Positions 33,705-46,615 of a DNA stretch of 64,000 nt are shown here, piece by piece. A model generated the notes under the pieces. That model worked only from the letters and a program-made list of their open reading frames with translations, had not been told where the DNA came from and did not search any database. Source of the DNA: Hygrocybe punicea (lineage: Eukaryota > Basidiomycota > Agaricomycetes > Agaricales > Hygrophoraceae); the NCBI GenBank assembly GCA_963556145.1, contig OY744461.1, positions 3,100,001-3,164,000 on the forward strand. The letters run 5' to 3'. The translations under genes and the position numbers were made by a program. Numbering within the stretch: the first letter of the stretch is position 1; each line of letters starts with the position of its first letter.

Positions 33705-35545
33705 ATGACCACATGAAGACGATGACGGCCAAAGTGCCGGTGATCAAGGGAATAGAGGAGGCAACGCATAAATGATTACGCCCACTGATGACTGTGTGCG
33801 TGGCTCCAAAGACCAAGCCATTGTGTTGTCGTCAGCGAGCAGGGTCCATGCCAGATGAGGATGTGGGGGAGCCGACATTTTGAGGTAGTTAGGAGCGGTA
33901 GTATTCGGGGGAAGACGATCCAAACCCACCGCCATCGGTATCACCGTAGTAGTAATCATCAAAACCCCAGATGTTGAGCCGGACATACGTGGGCCAAGTT
34001 GACGTGGTCTCGAGCGCTCATTCACCATCTGGATTCTGAACCATGAGTGATGGGATTCCCTGATCGAAACCCCAGTTTTTGAAAGGACCACGGGCCAAGA
34101 ACTGCGGTGCTCGTCGCTGTGCCCAAGAATATCCATGATCTGCATGTACAACAGCAGAGGTCAATAAGGCGAGGTGACTCCAGTCTGCATGTTTCGTCAG
34201 CGCGTGATAATAATAATAAAAAGGATAAACTTGATACATTGCACCACGATATGTTGATCCGCCCAGAAATTCCCAGGTCCTGGAACACGGAAGGGCTAAT
34301 GGACGTGACATTCTCCTAGTTGTTCCAAGAGGTCGAGTTTCGGCCAAAGTTCTAGGCGTACTTAAACATATCGCACCGAAATCATTGTGTGTAAACGTAT
34401 AGTTCCCATTGCTAAATCAACCAGGTCGAGTTGTAGTCGTTTTCCGGAAAGACCATGACATTTGTGGAAAAACGTTTCCGAATCATCAGGTTGTCTATGC
34501 TCTGTAATCAATACAAGCTAAAAAAGGAGTACGCACTCCATTTGTTGCATTGCCAACTGCAGCAGCAGGATTGTTGAATTGGATGGCTAGTATGCCATCG
34601 GGAACGCTCTCCAATGTCACAGACCATGCGGAAGTCAAACCGCTCGGTATCTTCGACGGATCCGGATTGCTAACATTGCCCCATACAATACTGCCCTGTT
34701 GGACGGTTGGGTTTCCACCTTTTCCGGAGGAAGACATCTTGAAAGATGTGGTATTCGTGACGCTGTCGCATTTCATCGCGGTGTCGCATTAACGTAACCA
34801 GCCTTGACGTGGATGCGAGCGTCGTGACCTGGAACGAATGTAATGAGAGCGGGCCGGGGTAACACCCATTGGTTGACAGGAACAAGCGCCTTGAAGCCGT
34901 AAGGATCCACGGTGAGGAACGGAAGACAGCCGTACCACGGAGCGACACAATATCAAGGGATGACGACTGAGAATGTATTGTCGAATGGTGCGAAGAGATT
35001 TTGCACCACGGTGCCGGATTGAAAAGGATGGATATCCATAGCGATTGCATACAGTCAAAAGTATAGGTTTTGGTCGCATTCTAGTTTGTGAACAACAGCC
35101 AAACTCGGTCATAGAAAACACCATGTAGGGTTTGTGTAGAACCAATAGCAGCCCCGACCAAAGACCCATTTCTGTCTCCGTCTGGTTGGAACACGAGATG
35201 CTGGATCCTGTAAGTCTACGAACGAGTTGACGCAGACTCAGAGAGGACTCTTCACTCTGACCTCTTGAACATAAATTCTGAGTTGTGTAGCATAGGTTAT
35301 AATATGCGGGTCCGAGGGTACTGGATGCTGTCATACCCCCAGGAAGCATTGATGCAATTGTTGTTGTAGCCTGACGGGTTCGATACATCCTCTCTTCCAC
35401 AAATTAAGACCACTCCATCGTGGGTACTCGTGGATACAACAAACGTGCAACCTTATTCCGTTTTTTGGACCTGTACGCTTTCTGAATTAGCATAAAACAA
35501 CCGGAAATTTTGTAGCGAACCTTCGTAGTTGGTACCGCCATGGCA
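33705..35545 (-). pseudogene. Alpha-1,3-glucan synthase fragment, left arm copy
   Basis: Translated on the minus strand, the pieces SVTNTTSFKMSSSGKGGNPT, VPDGILAIQFNNPAAAVGN, FDDYYYGDTD, DRLPPNTTAPNYLKMSAPPH, HLAWTLLADDNTMAWSLEP and IPLITGTLAVIVFMWS match the region before and into the last glycosyltransferase/membrane part of fungal cell-wall alpha-1,3-glucan synthases. The pieces lie in several frames with stops between them, and both ends of the gene are missing. The reading is cut at the arm edge after FMWS. It is identical in layout to the right-arm copy, so the damage predates the duplication. Confidence 0.75.
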
Positions 35546-35589
35546 CTCTGTTGGAAGAGCAGATGTCAACTGGTCCAGGTCCAGCGTCC

Positions 35590-37155
35590 TCAGTAATCAC
35601 CTTCGTCAGGTTCATCCACCCCCAAATTCAACTTGCGCTTCCGCGCAGGCAGCTCAGCACACCAGCCTTCTGCCGAAGGATGTCCAAGTCTTGTCCAGTC
35701 TCTGCCACCCATTCTAAGACCAAATGCCGGCCAAGCAGATGAGTGTGGCGGAGCGCGGCGAAGGCGTTCTCAGCCTCCTGTCGAGTAACAAAGTCTAGGA
35801 AAGCAAAACCTCTGGAACGAGAATTGAATTTCTTCGGCAGACAAACAGATTTGAGTTGTCCATGAGCACTGTCCCATATTGTTAATACGCAGGTCTAAAA
35901 ATGCAGAGGAAAAATACAAACGGACCCGAATAATTCACGGATGTCCTTTTTAGTCGCTTCAAAGGGAACACTCTTCACAATCTTTTTCGTCGTACGACTC
36001 TTGACCACGGCGTTAGCCTTAGTCTCGTCCTCTTCCGCGCCACGACCAGCGAACTTTACATGTAGCGCGTGTCCATCCAAGACGGAGTTTTGCATGCTTT
36101 TGATCACCTTCTTGGCAGCGTCCACAGTCTTGAATCCAACAAAACCATACCCCATACTCAAACGCGGAGCATCGGGGCCTGATCGCGTCTGCACACGAGC
36201 AAAAGAGAACGACGGCAGATTCCGAAAAACCTGCATAAGCCGCTCAGTCGATGAAGCAAACGACGGATTCTTCACGAATAACGTTGATCCTGGAACAACG
36301 GTGGGCTCTCCGGATGCACTATCTTGTTCTGCGATCGTCACCACTTTGAAGCCAGTAGAGGTGGAAGGACCGGAAGCAGGACTTGTTTTATCACCTGCTG
36401 AATCTTCTTGAAACATCGCAACAGGCCCTTTCTCCAAATATATGATTGAGTTACCCAATCGTCTGTAGGCGACAGCATGGAATCCCTTGCTCGTGTTGTC
36501 CGTGTGTGCATACTCGACGACCGCCATCGTTCCAGCAGGTGGTACCAGGACGCAAGACAACTTGCCATGTGGCTCAAACATATCGGTAATCTGATCCGCT
36601 GTTGTGCCATATGGTATATTCTTCACAAGAATCGTTGTGTCTGAACGAGCTCGGAATGAGAATGACGAGAGGACGACGCCCTGAGATTCTAAATATGTTT
36701 TCGTCTCCTGGATGACGTGTGTTTAACTGCAGCATTGTCGGACTCTGGATTGAGTATGTCAGCTTTGGCTACGCCCATGCGATCTGCAACGGAGGAAACC
36801 ACGGCATCACTCTAAGGATAATCGTATCAGGACAACTAAATCTCTCATTTCTAACAGAGACAAGACGAACATTCATGTACAACATGCTCCAATTGAATTC
36901 TCGTCCAGCAGTCGACTTCCGCTTCGAGTTTCTTTCATCCTTGAGCGACTTCTTCCCAGTATCCTGCCCAGTCGATCCCTTGCCCTTCCTACGTGCAATA
37001 GGCGCCCCTGGAACGAGGTTTTGTCCAACGCTTCATACGCTGCTAAAGCGCATGTAGGTACCCCAAAGGTGACGTACGCCGTCCCTTTCGGTTGTTTTGA
37101 AGTCGAGTCGAGTGGAATATGAATCTTTGACAGAGGAAGGGTCAGTATCAAGAAT
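35590..37155 (-). pseudogene. MRD1: MRD1 (multiple RNA-binding domain protein 1) fragment, left arm copy
   Basis: This is the mirror copy of 59890-61455. It carries the same truncation and frameshifts; see that entry for the domain reading. An apparently open 243-codon stretch (36626-35895) covers two RRMs, from VKNIPYGTTADQITDMFEP to FEATKKDIRELFGS. Confidence 0.85.
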
Positions 37156-40100
37156 CAATTAAAGACGCATCAAGCTGTAGTTCTTGAGGCAGGGCCGACA
37201 CGGCAGACGAACAGTAGTAACGTGCAGACTCGTACGGAGACTTTTGATCGTCTGCGGATGGGAAGAGACAATTTGTCTCTACATTCGTTTGCTGCCCGTT
37301 GATAATTCCCTTGCAAAAATAGATCTTACCTATCCTTGCAACCGAGCACGGATTTGTCAGGAGGCATGTTAAAACACTGCAAGGAACGTGTAGCATCTGT
37401 GACGTTGCCAAACAATTGAGCTGGTCATGCTTAGACGACTAGGGCGGTAAGGTTAAGAGACTCACCCATATAGATAATTAGAGGCGCCGGTGTCATATAG
37501 ACAGAAGTCCTGGTTCCACACATTTGTTGCGAATCTCAATGCTGTAGAATTTGACAGGGCACATTGAATATGTGGAACACGTCCAAGATGTCGCACGAAA
37601 GTGAAGGCATTTTGCCTCGGAAGTTACATTGCGAGACCGGTATAAAAATCACTAACAAATCTGCAAGATATCAAGAATGTTTACACCGAATAACTGTACC
37701 GAATCAGAAACGCGCTTAAGAGTAATATGGGAATATGCTCACCCCCCAAAAAAACCAAATAACAAATCCGATTCGTAACCGTAAAATATTGCGGGTAATC
37801 CTAATGTATAATGAGACGATCCGAACATCTGAACACCATTTTTGTGAAGGGACGTACCGACGAAGTATCTTGGATAGGATTTGACCCATCTTCCTAAAAA
37901 TGTTCCATACGAGGTGTACTGCGGCGGAAAGTATGCAGCACGGCCTGGGCTGAATCGGAGAAGCTGGGATGTTGTGCGTGTTGTGCGTTATGTTATACGT
38001 CGTGTTATACGTCGTGTTATATTGGTTCGCGCCCACGTTGTTGAAGATGCTGGACGTGTAAACAGTTGTAGGGAGATTTGACATGACGATCAACCAGATA
38101 GAGAGGAAAACAAAAGATGACAAACGACGGCACAAAAACAGTGACGCGAAAATGCAAGTGGCGGTACTCGAAAGACGTGGATAACATGGCACGCAAACGA
38201 TCGCCTGTTATTCCATAGAATGGCCAAAAGAGTCAGAGAGGCGTGGATGCGGCCAGAAGGGGTTTGGTGAAGTAGAGCAAGGCAGGACTCGGTAGGCCTT
38301 GCCGGAGGTGGAGGATGAAGAGTACAAGGATCGATGTAAGTGCAACTTTCCCCTTGGAGGTACAGCGGGTGGCGAGTGGAGCGACGGGGCTGAAGTGCTT
38401 GGGGCAAGAGAGTGAGTGGGTGAAAGAGCCCCGCATCTTCCAAATCCTCGTTGTCCCCATCTTCAGGACCAAAGTCAATATCACTCTCTGAATCATCTTC
38501 TTGATTGCTACTGGCTTGACGCTCAGATGCTGTAGAAGGATCTGGGTCACTACCGAAGTTTGGGTGTCCGATTTGTCGTTATCCTCGGAATCCTCATCAC
38601 ATTGATCTCGCTTTCCAGGTCAGATTCGCAAATATCCTAAACCTTTTCATCAACATCGACATCCATGTTGTCTGGTGTTATCATTATGATGTCTGGTCAC
38701 TGGTACCACCGCTGAGGTAGCGCATGAAGACATCTCGTCAGCACGGGGCGTGTTCAGCCAGTCCATTGCAATAGAAGAGCATCGTACATGTCACATAAAG
38801 TTAGTCGAGTTATCAACTTCATTAGGGGGCCAGTGGTGTTTTGTTGGATCATGATGGTTATGTTTGAAGAAGACACAAATAACATCATGTGACTTTCTAA
38901 AAGGTTAGGCGCACTCAGAGCGTGCGAAGAGTGCACGGGCTCGTGTCGCGGCGTGACCTTTAGACTCTGCGAGCTGCCTATATAAGTGGTCTGGTTTCCT
39001 TTCTGATCCCCAGATCAGGCACCATCATGACGCGCCTCGCTGAATTTCTGAGAAAAATGCCTACAAGTTGGATAAAAATCTTTTTCCAGCAGGGTTGAAG
39101 GGCTGGATAGGTTGTTCTACTTGACATCTCTTGTATTATGACAGTATTATGATGTGCTGGTCTCAGGAATATGATGCAATGTAGTCATAAGACTGACTCT
39201 ATCCTTACTATTATGGAAGTTTTCATAAATTGTTATAATTACATTGGTATCGACTTCAAACAATAAATATTTAATCAGCGACCACACTTAGCAATATTCC
39301 AGTCAGTCGGTGTCAGTCGTGAGTAAATTGAAGAGTGGCGGTTCGCAGGCACAGCTCAGGCCTGGGCCTCAGTCAGTAATTAGCCCTTTGCTTGGTTCAT
39401 TCTAGGCCTTCCCTAACGACAGTATTAGATCAGTACTCCCATGTGGCTGAGTCACAGAACCGAACTAAATCCCCGTTTCAGCACTGAGCTCGAGGCCAGT
39501 TCGCTGCGGAGACTCGTATTTGATCTCCGCTTGGACTTTGGCTTTTTTTTTTTTTAAATTTGTCCTTGACCACTCTCACCATCGATTCTCAGTACCTGGG
39601 TTGCTGGGCATGCGTAACTCTGCAGAACAATCTGCAGACGGGTGCACGTAAGGCGCCAGGTACACTAACATCAATATTAATATTGCGTTCGCCGCTCGCA
39701 AATACTTTGTTGCAAATGCCTCTTCAACGATATCGATGTTTCGCAGCAGAGTTCGGACTCGGTATAGCAGTGTGTAATTTACACAAACTTATATCTTGTG
39801 ATCCCACTTGCAATTGTAGGCTTAGGATACTGTATGCTGGTCCAACCGAGTTCTCTATTTCAACGTCACTCTGGCTCCACCATTGCGAAGGCGTCATGCT
39901 ACAGTGATTAATGCAAGATGTCCCTTTCACGTGTCGGCGTAACATAACGTATGTATCTTGACCGTTAACGTTTACGAGCCCGATGTCTCACTGCTGTCCG
40001 ATGTAACATCGGTGCGTATAGTCGTACATTATTATTTCCTTCTTACTCTAATAAAAAAAGCATATGCGGCCGCCTTTGCTTGTAATGTTATTAAGCGAGG

Positions 40101-40238
40101 GTGTAGGACCACAGGACCACAAATTTAAACGACCTGGTACCTGATCATGCCTACGTATATATATGTTAGAACACGACTGACTCAAGCTTAGGGATATTGC
40201 TTAGCCTTACGCTTGCTTCCCATCCTACCTATCCAACT
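37156..40238. other. Middle of the left arm: no recognised gene
   Basis: Open frames exist (for example 38443-38090 minus, an acidic-then-proline-rich frame beginning MEDAGLFHPLTLLPQALQPR) but none shows a known domain. A 12-bp unit (cgtgttatacgt) is repeated about three times at 37989-38021. A T-tract lies at 39543-39555. Everything here recurs inverted at 56807-59889. Confidence 0.45.
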
Positions 40239-40600
40239 ATGTCCGAGGATGAAGATCAGCATGTGTCACAGTCTGGCTAACGTCGATAGCGTTGGGATGA
40301 CGCCCTGCAACTTGGCCCCCGAAAGAAACCGTATGTGAATTTTGTCTTTCCGCCTATCCATGCCATCGAGTAGCGATCCCATTGCCAGCGACCCTCTCGT
40401 ACATCACGGACGACATTTCGGTCGAACGGGGCACGCATTATGCAACATCCGTACTTTGCTGAAGAATGGACTTCTCCGCATAAACGAGCTTGCGAATAAC
40501 AGTTATAGTACCTCCAAAGCTCAGTACGTGTCTTATTTTGGATCTCCGTCCATTTGGTTCGTTTACTGAGCCGATAGCAGCAGGGAAGAACAATTTCTTC
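40239..40600 (+). pseudogene. 5' fragment of an agaric hypothetical gene family, left arm copy
   Basis: It starts MSEDEDQHVSQSG, then two stops, RWDDALQLGPRKK, an intron (donor gtatgtg), and DPIASDPLVHHGRHFGRTGH with ALCNIRTLLKNGLLRINELA. I recall this as the N-terminal region of a protein family very common in agaric genomes, often near transposons (perhaps DUF6698). Repeat B, starting 27 bp downstream, carries a later piece of the same family (SDDTESLKGVVIDWITPK). The gene is broken. Confidence 0.6.
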
Positions 40601-40626
40601 TTCGGACGATTCCTGGGCACGAGAAC

Positions 40627-42277
40627 CGCCTTTTGGCGAGCTCAGAAAAAAAGTTCGTCTAATTGCCGATTTGGTAGGTTATATTGCCGATTTGGTAGGT
40701 TGAGCTTCGACCCACGTGCGCAGTCAAAAGTCTAATCCACTCTCCCAATCCAACAACATATAGATTCAAAAGGGGGTCTCCAGTGCAAGATCCGATGATA
40801 CGGAAAGTTTGAAGGGCGTCGTCATTGACTGGATCACTCCCAAAAGGCAACCCCTCAATCACATGTGCTTTTCCACCACCCATTCACCTCCCAACTCGCC
40901 TCCCGCCACACTCCCACTCCCCACCACCTCAACACCTCAACAACGATGGAAACGAGAAGGAGGACGACGACGGCGATGATTGACGCAGAGACCACCACCC
41001 TGGACGTCCTCAAAGCCGCGCAGGAGCGCGCCCGACTTTTTCAACCAACGACCTCGAACGTCGAAACCAGCGGCGGAGGGCTTGGCGCACAGCAATGAAC
41101 ACGACGAAGGCAACATGGAGGGTCACCACCGGCGATGGTGTGGTTAACGGCAGCGGTGTCGTCGAGATATCACCATCGCAACTGCCCTAGTCACCACCCT
41201 CGCGCAACTCAATGGTGCGACCTATCTGGACCGCGAAAACCATGGAATGGACGATGGGGCCATCTGAGGTGACGTCCCTACTTGCTTCATTGAAGGTGGG
41301 ATATTGGGAGGGCCGTGGGGGGCCCCTAATGGTACAGGTGAGTACCCATCCCCCTCCTGCTTTTCCCCCACGTACTTACCCCTTCCCGCCGCTCGTTCTT
41401 GGCCGGGAGCCCTCCCCTACCCACCCCCTCGCTTTTCCACCATCCGTCTCGCTTCCTGGCCCCTTCCTGGCCACCCATGCCACCCCCCTCTCCATGCACC
41501 CTTCCCCGCCCCCCAGTGTCCATCCCTCTCATCACCCACCCTTCAGTACCCTTCACCATCAAGTTTAGACCCCATCCGGCACCTCTGCGAAAGTGAGTAC
41601 CCACCGGTTCATCGATGTATCATTATTTTTATTTCTTTTATTTCTCTTTTATTTGGTTTATTGTATATTAGTCTACATACGGCATGTAGGGCAATATATA
41701 TGTGATATGTAAAAAAATCCGCAAGAAAAGACGGCGGGAGAGTAAAATAGTCGTGCACAACGTCGACGACAATGAGCGCGTATGCCTGTGAGTGATGATG
41801 GCAACGGTGTCAAGTACGGCCCACGCATCCAACGACGCAGCCTCCACCCGCCCGTCAACGCGTCTGGATCGGCGCACCATGCCAGGCCAGCCCGTTCCAC
41901 CTCGCGAACACACAGCGACACGTCAATTGACGTGCATCCGGTGTCACGAGGTCGTGTGGGCTGGCAAATAAGAGAGATCCGAGGGTTACCCATGAAGTTC
42001 ACTACTCGCACCCTCCCGTCTGTTCATCCGTCGTATTGGCCTCGTCAACTAATTATTATAAGTAGTTGTTATTATATATACTACATATCTTCGTACAGTA
42101 TCTGGAGTCCGGCCATAACACTAAGGAAAGCTGAGTTCAATCTTACCCCGGATTGCCATACTATGGCTATTGCTTTTGAAGACACTCCCATGAAACCATT
42201 TGGTGCATAACGGTACCACGACTGCGCTTTCTGAGGACAGGAACTTTTGGCATTGGATGTGTTTGAAAGATTAAGGT
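40627..42277 (+). repeat. 1.6-kb dispersed repeat, copy B
   Basis: This is the direct-orientation partner of 30398-32032. It begins 27 bp from the inner edge of the left arm. Apart from a 22-bp tandem duplication near 40665-40701 and a short deletion near 41663, it differs from copy A by scattered substitutions, several of them CpG transitions. Confidence 0.85.
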
Positions 42278-42319
42278 GCACAATCAAATAATATCCTGTC
42301 CCAAACCCAAATAATCTCT

Positions 42320-43033
42320 TTGTACCTAGGCATGAAAGGTGAAAGACAATGGACCATAACTCCGAACAGCCCATTACTACCAATGCACTCCTTGAGGATC
42401 TTATACCCCATGCGCCAGGAGCGGGCCCCAATCACTACCTGCGTGATCTATCCCAAGCCTCTCAATGATCAAGACCCTCTTTCATGGGCTGAAAAACGTG
42501 AGTCTCCATTTGCATTTCAACTTTACTTAGAATTTGAAAGGGTTATAGGTTCTGGCCAGCATGAATTTTGTAGCGACCATCTTGCAGCAGCTAGTGTGAG
42601 ACTGATTGCCAAGCCCCGTGGACAGGTGGGGTGCTTGTCTCGTGGGGGGTATAGCCTGAAGTCCATTCTCAGTGACTGGAGCCCAGATATGTATTCGGCA
42701 CTCCAGGTGAGGGACTCAACGAATCTTGACCTATAGATATGATTAACGGCTGTTACAATAGAAATTTATCCGTTCCAGAATTCAACACTATATGGACGAC
42801 TGCTCACTCATTCGGGGACACACACTTTCTAACCAACCTCTGGCCGTTATTGACAAAATCCAACTAGAGGTGAGCAGCATTGAATGTCTCCAGGAGTTGT
42901 TAATTCATTTTAGATTGTCACCCAGGCTAGGGAAAAGTTTCCCATTCTAACACATTACGAGAGAGACTGGCCATCTCGCGACATGATCTATACATTCTTG
43001 AGTGATGCAGCCTCTCCCAAGTCTACACGATGA
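42320..43033 (+). CDS. Conserved hypothetical agaric protein (spliced)
   Basis: The exons read SRGGYSLKSILSDWSPDMYS near 42640-42706, then FIRSRIQHYMDDCSLIRGHT and NQPLAVIDKIQLE, and finally VTQAREKFPILTHYERDWPS with FLSDAASPKSTR and TGA near 43033. The two introns, near 42707-42760 and 42870-42914, are GT-AG and keep the frame. I do not recognise a domain. The start (42320 or the ATG at 42349) is uncertain, because the 5' part adjoins repeat B. Confidence 0.55.
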
Positions 43034-43486
43034 GTTAAAGCCATACCAGTCTTAGTTTATTCTTGGTTGTATATTTCACAAGAGTGGTTTCCTCTTCATT
43101 CTCAGCAACGCACCCCCACAGTAGAACAGGTATACAATGTATAATGCAATTGCGTGGAGAGTTTGCAAATAATTATAACAAGTTCGCGACATTGACTACC
43201 GTTCTGTGAGACGAGCAAACTCTTCGACAGAGCTTGCTCCAGAGAACGAAGGGGTATTCGCGACAAACAGTTTCAAGCTTCGAAAATTGACCCGGGGCCT
43301 TTCACACCCCGGCTTCGCACTCCTCCAGCCACCACTGGCAGCGACGACGGGCGCCAGTGATCAAACCGATCAACCGACTGAAAGCGCTACACCTGCCCAC
43401 CTCAAGTTCTACTAGCTCTAACTTGTCAACGCGTCGGATTCAGTGCACCGCGATGAAGGTGGTTTTAGAATTACAGTCACCTACTA
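43034..43486. other. Intergenic, nothing recognised
   Basis: A 69-codon open frame at 43206-43415 (+) shows no similarity I know. Otherwise empty between two genes that converge here. Confidence 0.45.
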
Positions 43487-45469
43487 CTTATTGAAACTCA
43501 AGTTTGATAGTCCCGTCGTATTTCTTCAGAGCAAAGTACGCCAATATATCGAATCAAACTAAGGAACTGCAACAGTAATTGGAGTGGGACATATTAGCTA
43601 CCACGATAGTCTACATCATAAAGACATGGCCTGCAGCTATTACCTTCAATGCAACTTGCTGGGCATACGGTTGGATCAAAGAACATGCAAGATAGATGAA
43701 AAAGCAAAGCGCGAGATTGAAAAAAAGTGATTCTGTGCGCGCAGGTGCGGGTTGAGATGAGTTGTTAACATCGTATGAAATATGCTGAGGCAAAACCTGT
43801 CAGATGCTGCATTATTGAGATATGTGACGCATACGCTATTGCACCACACCACAACGGCGGTGTCTGTTCCATTTCCCACAAAAGATCCAACAACAAATTC
43901 AGTGTTGCTGCCGTTAACAGTGATCGCCTGCCAGAATGTGTTAGAACCCGGGGAAAGAAATTGAGGAGAGATTAATTTACATCGACGGCCACAACTGACC
44001 GTTTTGGTACTGCGATATAACATAAGCATCTCGAAGAACTTGAGAATAAATGTCTTACAAGGTGACTTTAGGGTGGCAATGATACTGGCATCCTTTGTAT
44101 CCAAGATCAGGACGACTCCACCTTTTGCAGTGGATACAAGAAATCTTCCTGATCTAAAGGATGCTAGCCCTTGGCTAGTATGCAGTTCAAGGTCGTAACG
44201 TGCCTTATGCTTGAGGATGAGCTCCAGGAAACTATATACGTCAAGACCATTCTGCAAGTTAAACACAGCAAATTGCTTCGTGCTTAGTAGTAACAGCGCA
44301 TTTCCTCTATTTTAATTATGAGCTTATGAAGACGGAGTGCATAACTAGCCTTACATGAAATAATCGCCCCTGCTTTGAGCAGGCCGACGATTAATGTGAT
44401 CTTCCTGATTCAAGAGCTTCCGTTCCAGGAGTTGCCAAGGTTGGATCGAGAATCGTTTTCTATGTCAATGGGAGTTAGTACGGCATAACTTGAGAGTTGG
44501 CGACCTACACAACAGCTTGTTTAAGATGGGCCACAACTAATTCGTTCCCCGCATTTGCAAACCCAACAAAGCATGGAACGGAGTATTCAGGTAACAAATT
44601 ACCTATTTCAAGCGTACCAAGAGTACCTGCACTTATAATCAGAGAGGATGAAACGGCTACTTCAAGAGTAACTCACCATTTTCGTTAATACTCCACAATT
44701 TTATACAGTTCCTTCTCTCTCCCGCAGATGCAAGGCAGCGATTCGTTGCTGAAAATTCCATGCATTCGACTGCAATTTCAGAAACTCCATCTCCGTGAGC
44801 CTTGACATCGCAAATATGGGAAAGATGTCCCTGTAGAGATAGATGTAGTCAAAGATAACCAAAACGAAGCTTGACCCACATTCTCAGCGTGAACGCCGTA
44901 TAGAATGATCTTGCCCCGAGTTGTGCCCATGGCAATAATATTGTCTTCAATCCAACAAAGCTTGGATACGCCTCCATGCTCTTTGAGGATGTGCCGGGAC
45001 TGGATGGGATCATTGGTCTCTGACCGCAAGTAAAAGAGCCGGAGACACCCAGTCTCGTCTGCAAGTCTGGTGAGTCATCACGCATCATGCATCATGGTCA
45101 AATTGGTTCCCTGGGGCGCACCTGCTGCTGCAAGAAAATTGCCACACGGCTGTATCTTTAGCGAGGTCACAGTGTTCCGATGATTCGTCCGCAAGACTTT
45201 GTAGAGGACTAAGCCTGTGGGACCATGATTGTCCTTGCGATCACCACTATAGTTAAGGAGATTGGCATTAATGGAACCTGCTCACACTACTTTTCCGAAC
45301 AAAACCTCCGGATAGCCGTTGGCCCATTGCAAGCTAAAGCGGTGGCGTTTGGGATGGCTTGTGCAAGACGCATGACAAAGTTATATGTATCTGAGGCTCC
45401 TTTGTGTGCGACTCGGAGTTCTGTCACACTGTGGCGCATGCATGCGTCCATGTCCTGTACGAATCGCAC
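43487..45469 (-). CDS. WD40-repeat-like protein (spliced)
   Basis: Exon pieces on the minus strand read like WD40 blades: HRNTVTSLKIQPCGNFLAAA (about 45120-45180), SRHILKEHGGVSKLCWIEDN followed by IIAMGTTRGKIILYGV (about 44885-45010), CDVKAHGDGVSEIAVECMEF and RCLASAGERRNCIKLWSI (about 44690-44820), then AGTLGTLEIGNLLPEYSVPC, QGLASFRSGRFLVSTAKGG with VVLILDTKDASIIATL (about 44080-44190), and TEFVVGSFVGNGTDTAVVVW (about 43840-43900). Such beta-propellers serve as scaffolds; no specific partner can be named. Several introns are near 50 nt. The N-terminal exon (Met at 45469) and the C-terminal end (KKYDGTIKLEFQ) are my best guesses. Confidence 0.6.
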
Positions 45470-45492
45470 TCTTTGTTGTTTCTGACAATCTT

Positions 45493-46089
45493 ATGAGTAA
45501 GCGGAAGGCAGAAACGCAAGAAGACCCGCGCAGCACTAAAGCAACAAAAACCAATAGTGCCCATGTGCGGATGGCTCCTTCAAGCTAGTGATCCCTTACT
45601 TACTGTATGATTGTAGGCCCTTATCGATACCTTTGGTGTTGCGAATCCAAGCAAGTCCCGCATGGGTAAATGCAAGGTTTCAATACTTCAAACACTGTGC
45701 TGTGATTTGCACCTTCCCGTTGGTGCTAGTGGGAAGCGAGGCAACAGCGTAAAAGATGACTATGTCTGCACTATCCTGGGTTATCTCAACACCCGGTCTG
45801 TTGAACAATCACATTTCCCTGTCGGTTACTTATGTCAGAGCAACTCCTTTCAGGTCCAATGCACACAAGGACAACAAGAGGATTGATGATGCACCCGGCC
45901 AAGCGGATCCAAAGGCAGAAACCAGAAACAAGTCTAATCATGGTCACAGTGTGCCCATACGCCTCTTCAAAGACCAACTTGATTATGCTACCTGCTTCAC
46001 CTTGCAATGCACGTACAGTTGTAGAGCTGACGGAAGCATCGACCTTGTCGATCTTTCAAAGTATCTTGCATTGGACCGCGGGTGCCAGG
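45493..46089 (+). CDS. Hypothetical protein, lysine-rich start (spliced)
   Basis: It starts MSKRKAETQEDPRSTKATKT, then probable exons ALIDTFGVANPSKSRMGKCK (about 45615-45676), LCCDLHLPVGASGKRGNSV (about 45695-45770) and a polar exon ending LVDLSKYLALDRGCQ (about 45870-46086). The basic start could be a nuclear localisation signal. No domain was recognised. Exon joins are uncertain, and the gene may extend further right or be decayed. It diverges from the WD40 gene with almost no gap. Confidence 0.4.
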
Positions 46090-46615
46090 TACGACTATCA
46101 TTATTCCTGGAGTTTATTATAATAATAATATAACATTCAACTGCCGAAACAATATTAATCAGATAATCAGCCCACACAATTTTCGTCCCTTGCACTCCCC
46201 AAGCAATGCGATTGATGGGCACTACGTCTTGGCACATGTCAGAAAGGAAGGATTCTTGCGCGTTGTCTCAAGATGACACCACCCTTTGTTAAATCCTTTG
46301 TATGTTGTTGCAATAACTGTAATGAATCGTGTATAAAGAAACCAATGAAGTACCCTTGGCGCGACATAGTACATATGAAATAATAATTGGGCAACCTGAC
46401 CCGTTTGGGGCACGGTTTCGCCACCTATTTCGCGTCCCCTTACCTCGCGAGGCCTGGCCACGTCAATTGATGCGGGCCTGCCTTCCTCACCTCGATGGCA
46501 CCTTGCGAGGATGGCCACGTCGATTGACGTAGGCCTGGCCCTCGCAAGGTCCCTGGGGGTGGTGCTGGCCTGGTAATATCAATGCCATGGAACGAACCTT
46601 TTGAATATCGAGGCC
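46090..46615. other. Stretch with repeated CGTCAATTGA motif, no gene recognised
   Basis: The motif cgtcaattgatgcgggcctg (46460) recurs as cgtcgattgacgtaggcctg (46510), each next to a ccttgcgagg or ctcgcaagg. Similar cgtcaattgacgtg occurs in repeats A and B, so this may be a decayed relative of that repeat. Confidence 0.4.

Larger units (their letters stand above)
33705..40600 (+). repeat. Left arm of a 6,896-bp inverted repeat
   Basis: Every position x here pairs with 97,045 - x in the right arm (56445-63340), with no indel over the full length. The outer edge is at atgaccacat and the inner edge at caatttcttc. Flanking bases differ on both sides and no target duplication is visible. The arm carries, leftward, a KDZ-associated-type gene start, an MRD1 pseudogene and a glucan-synthase pseudogene. 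Confidence 0.95.
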
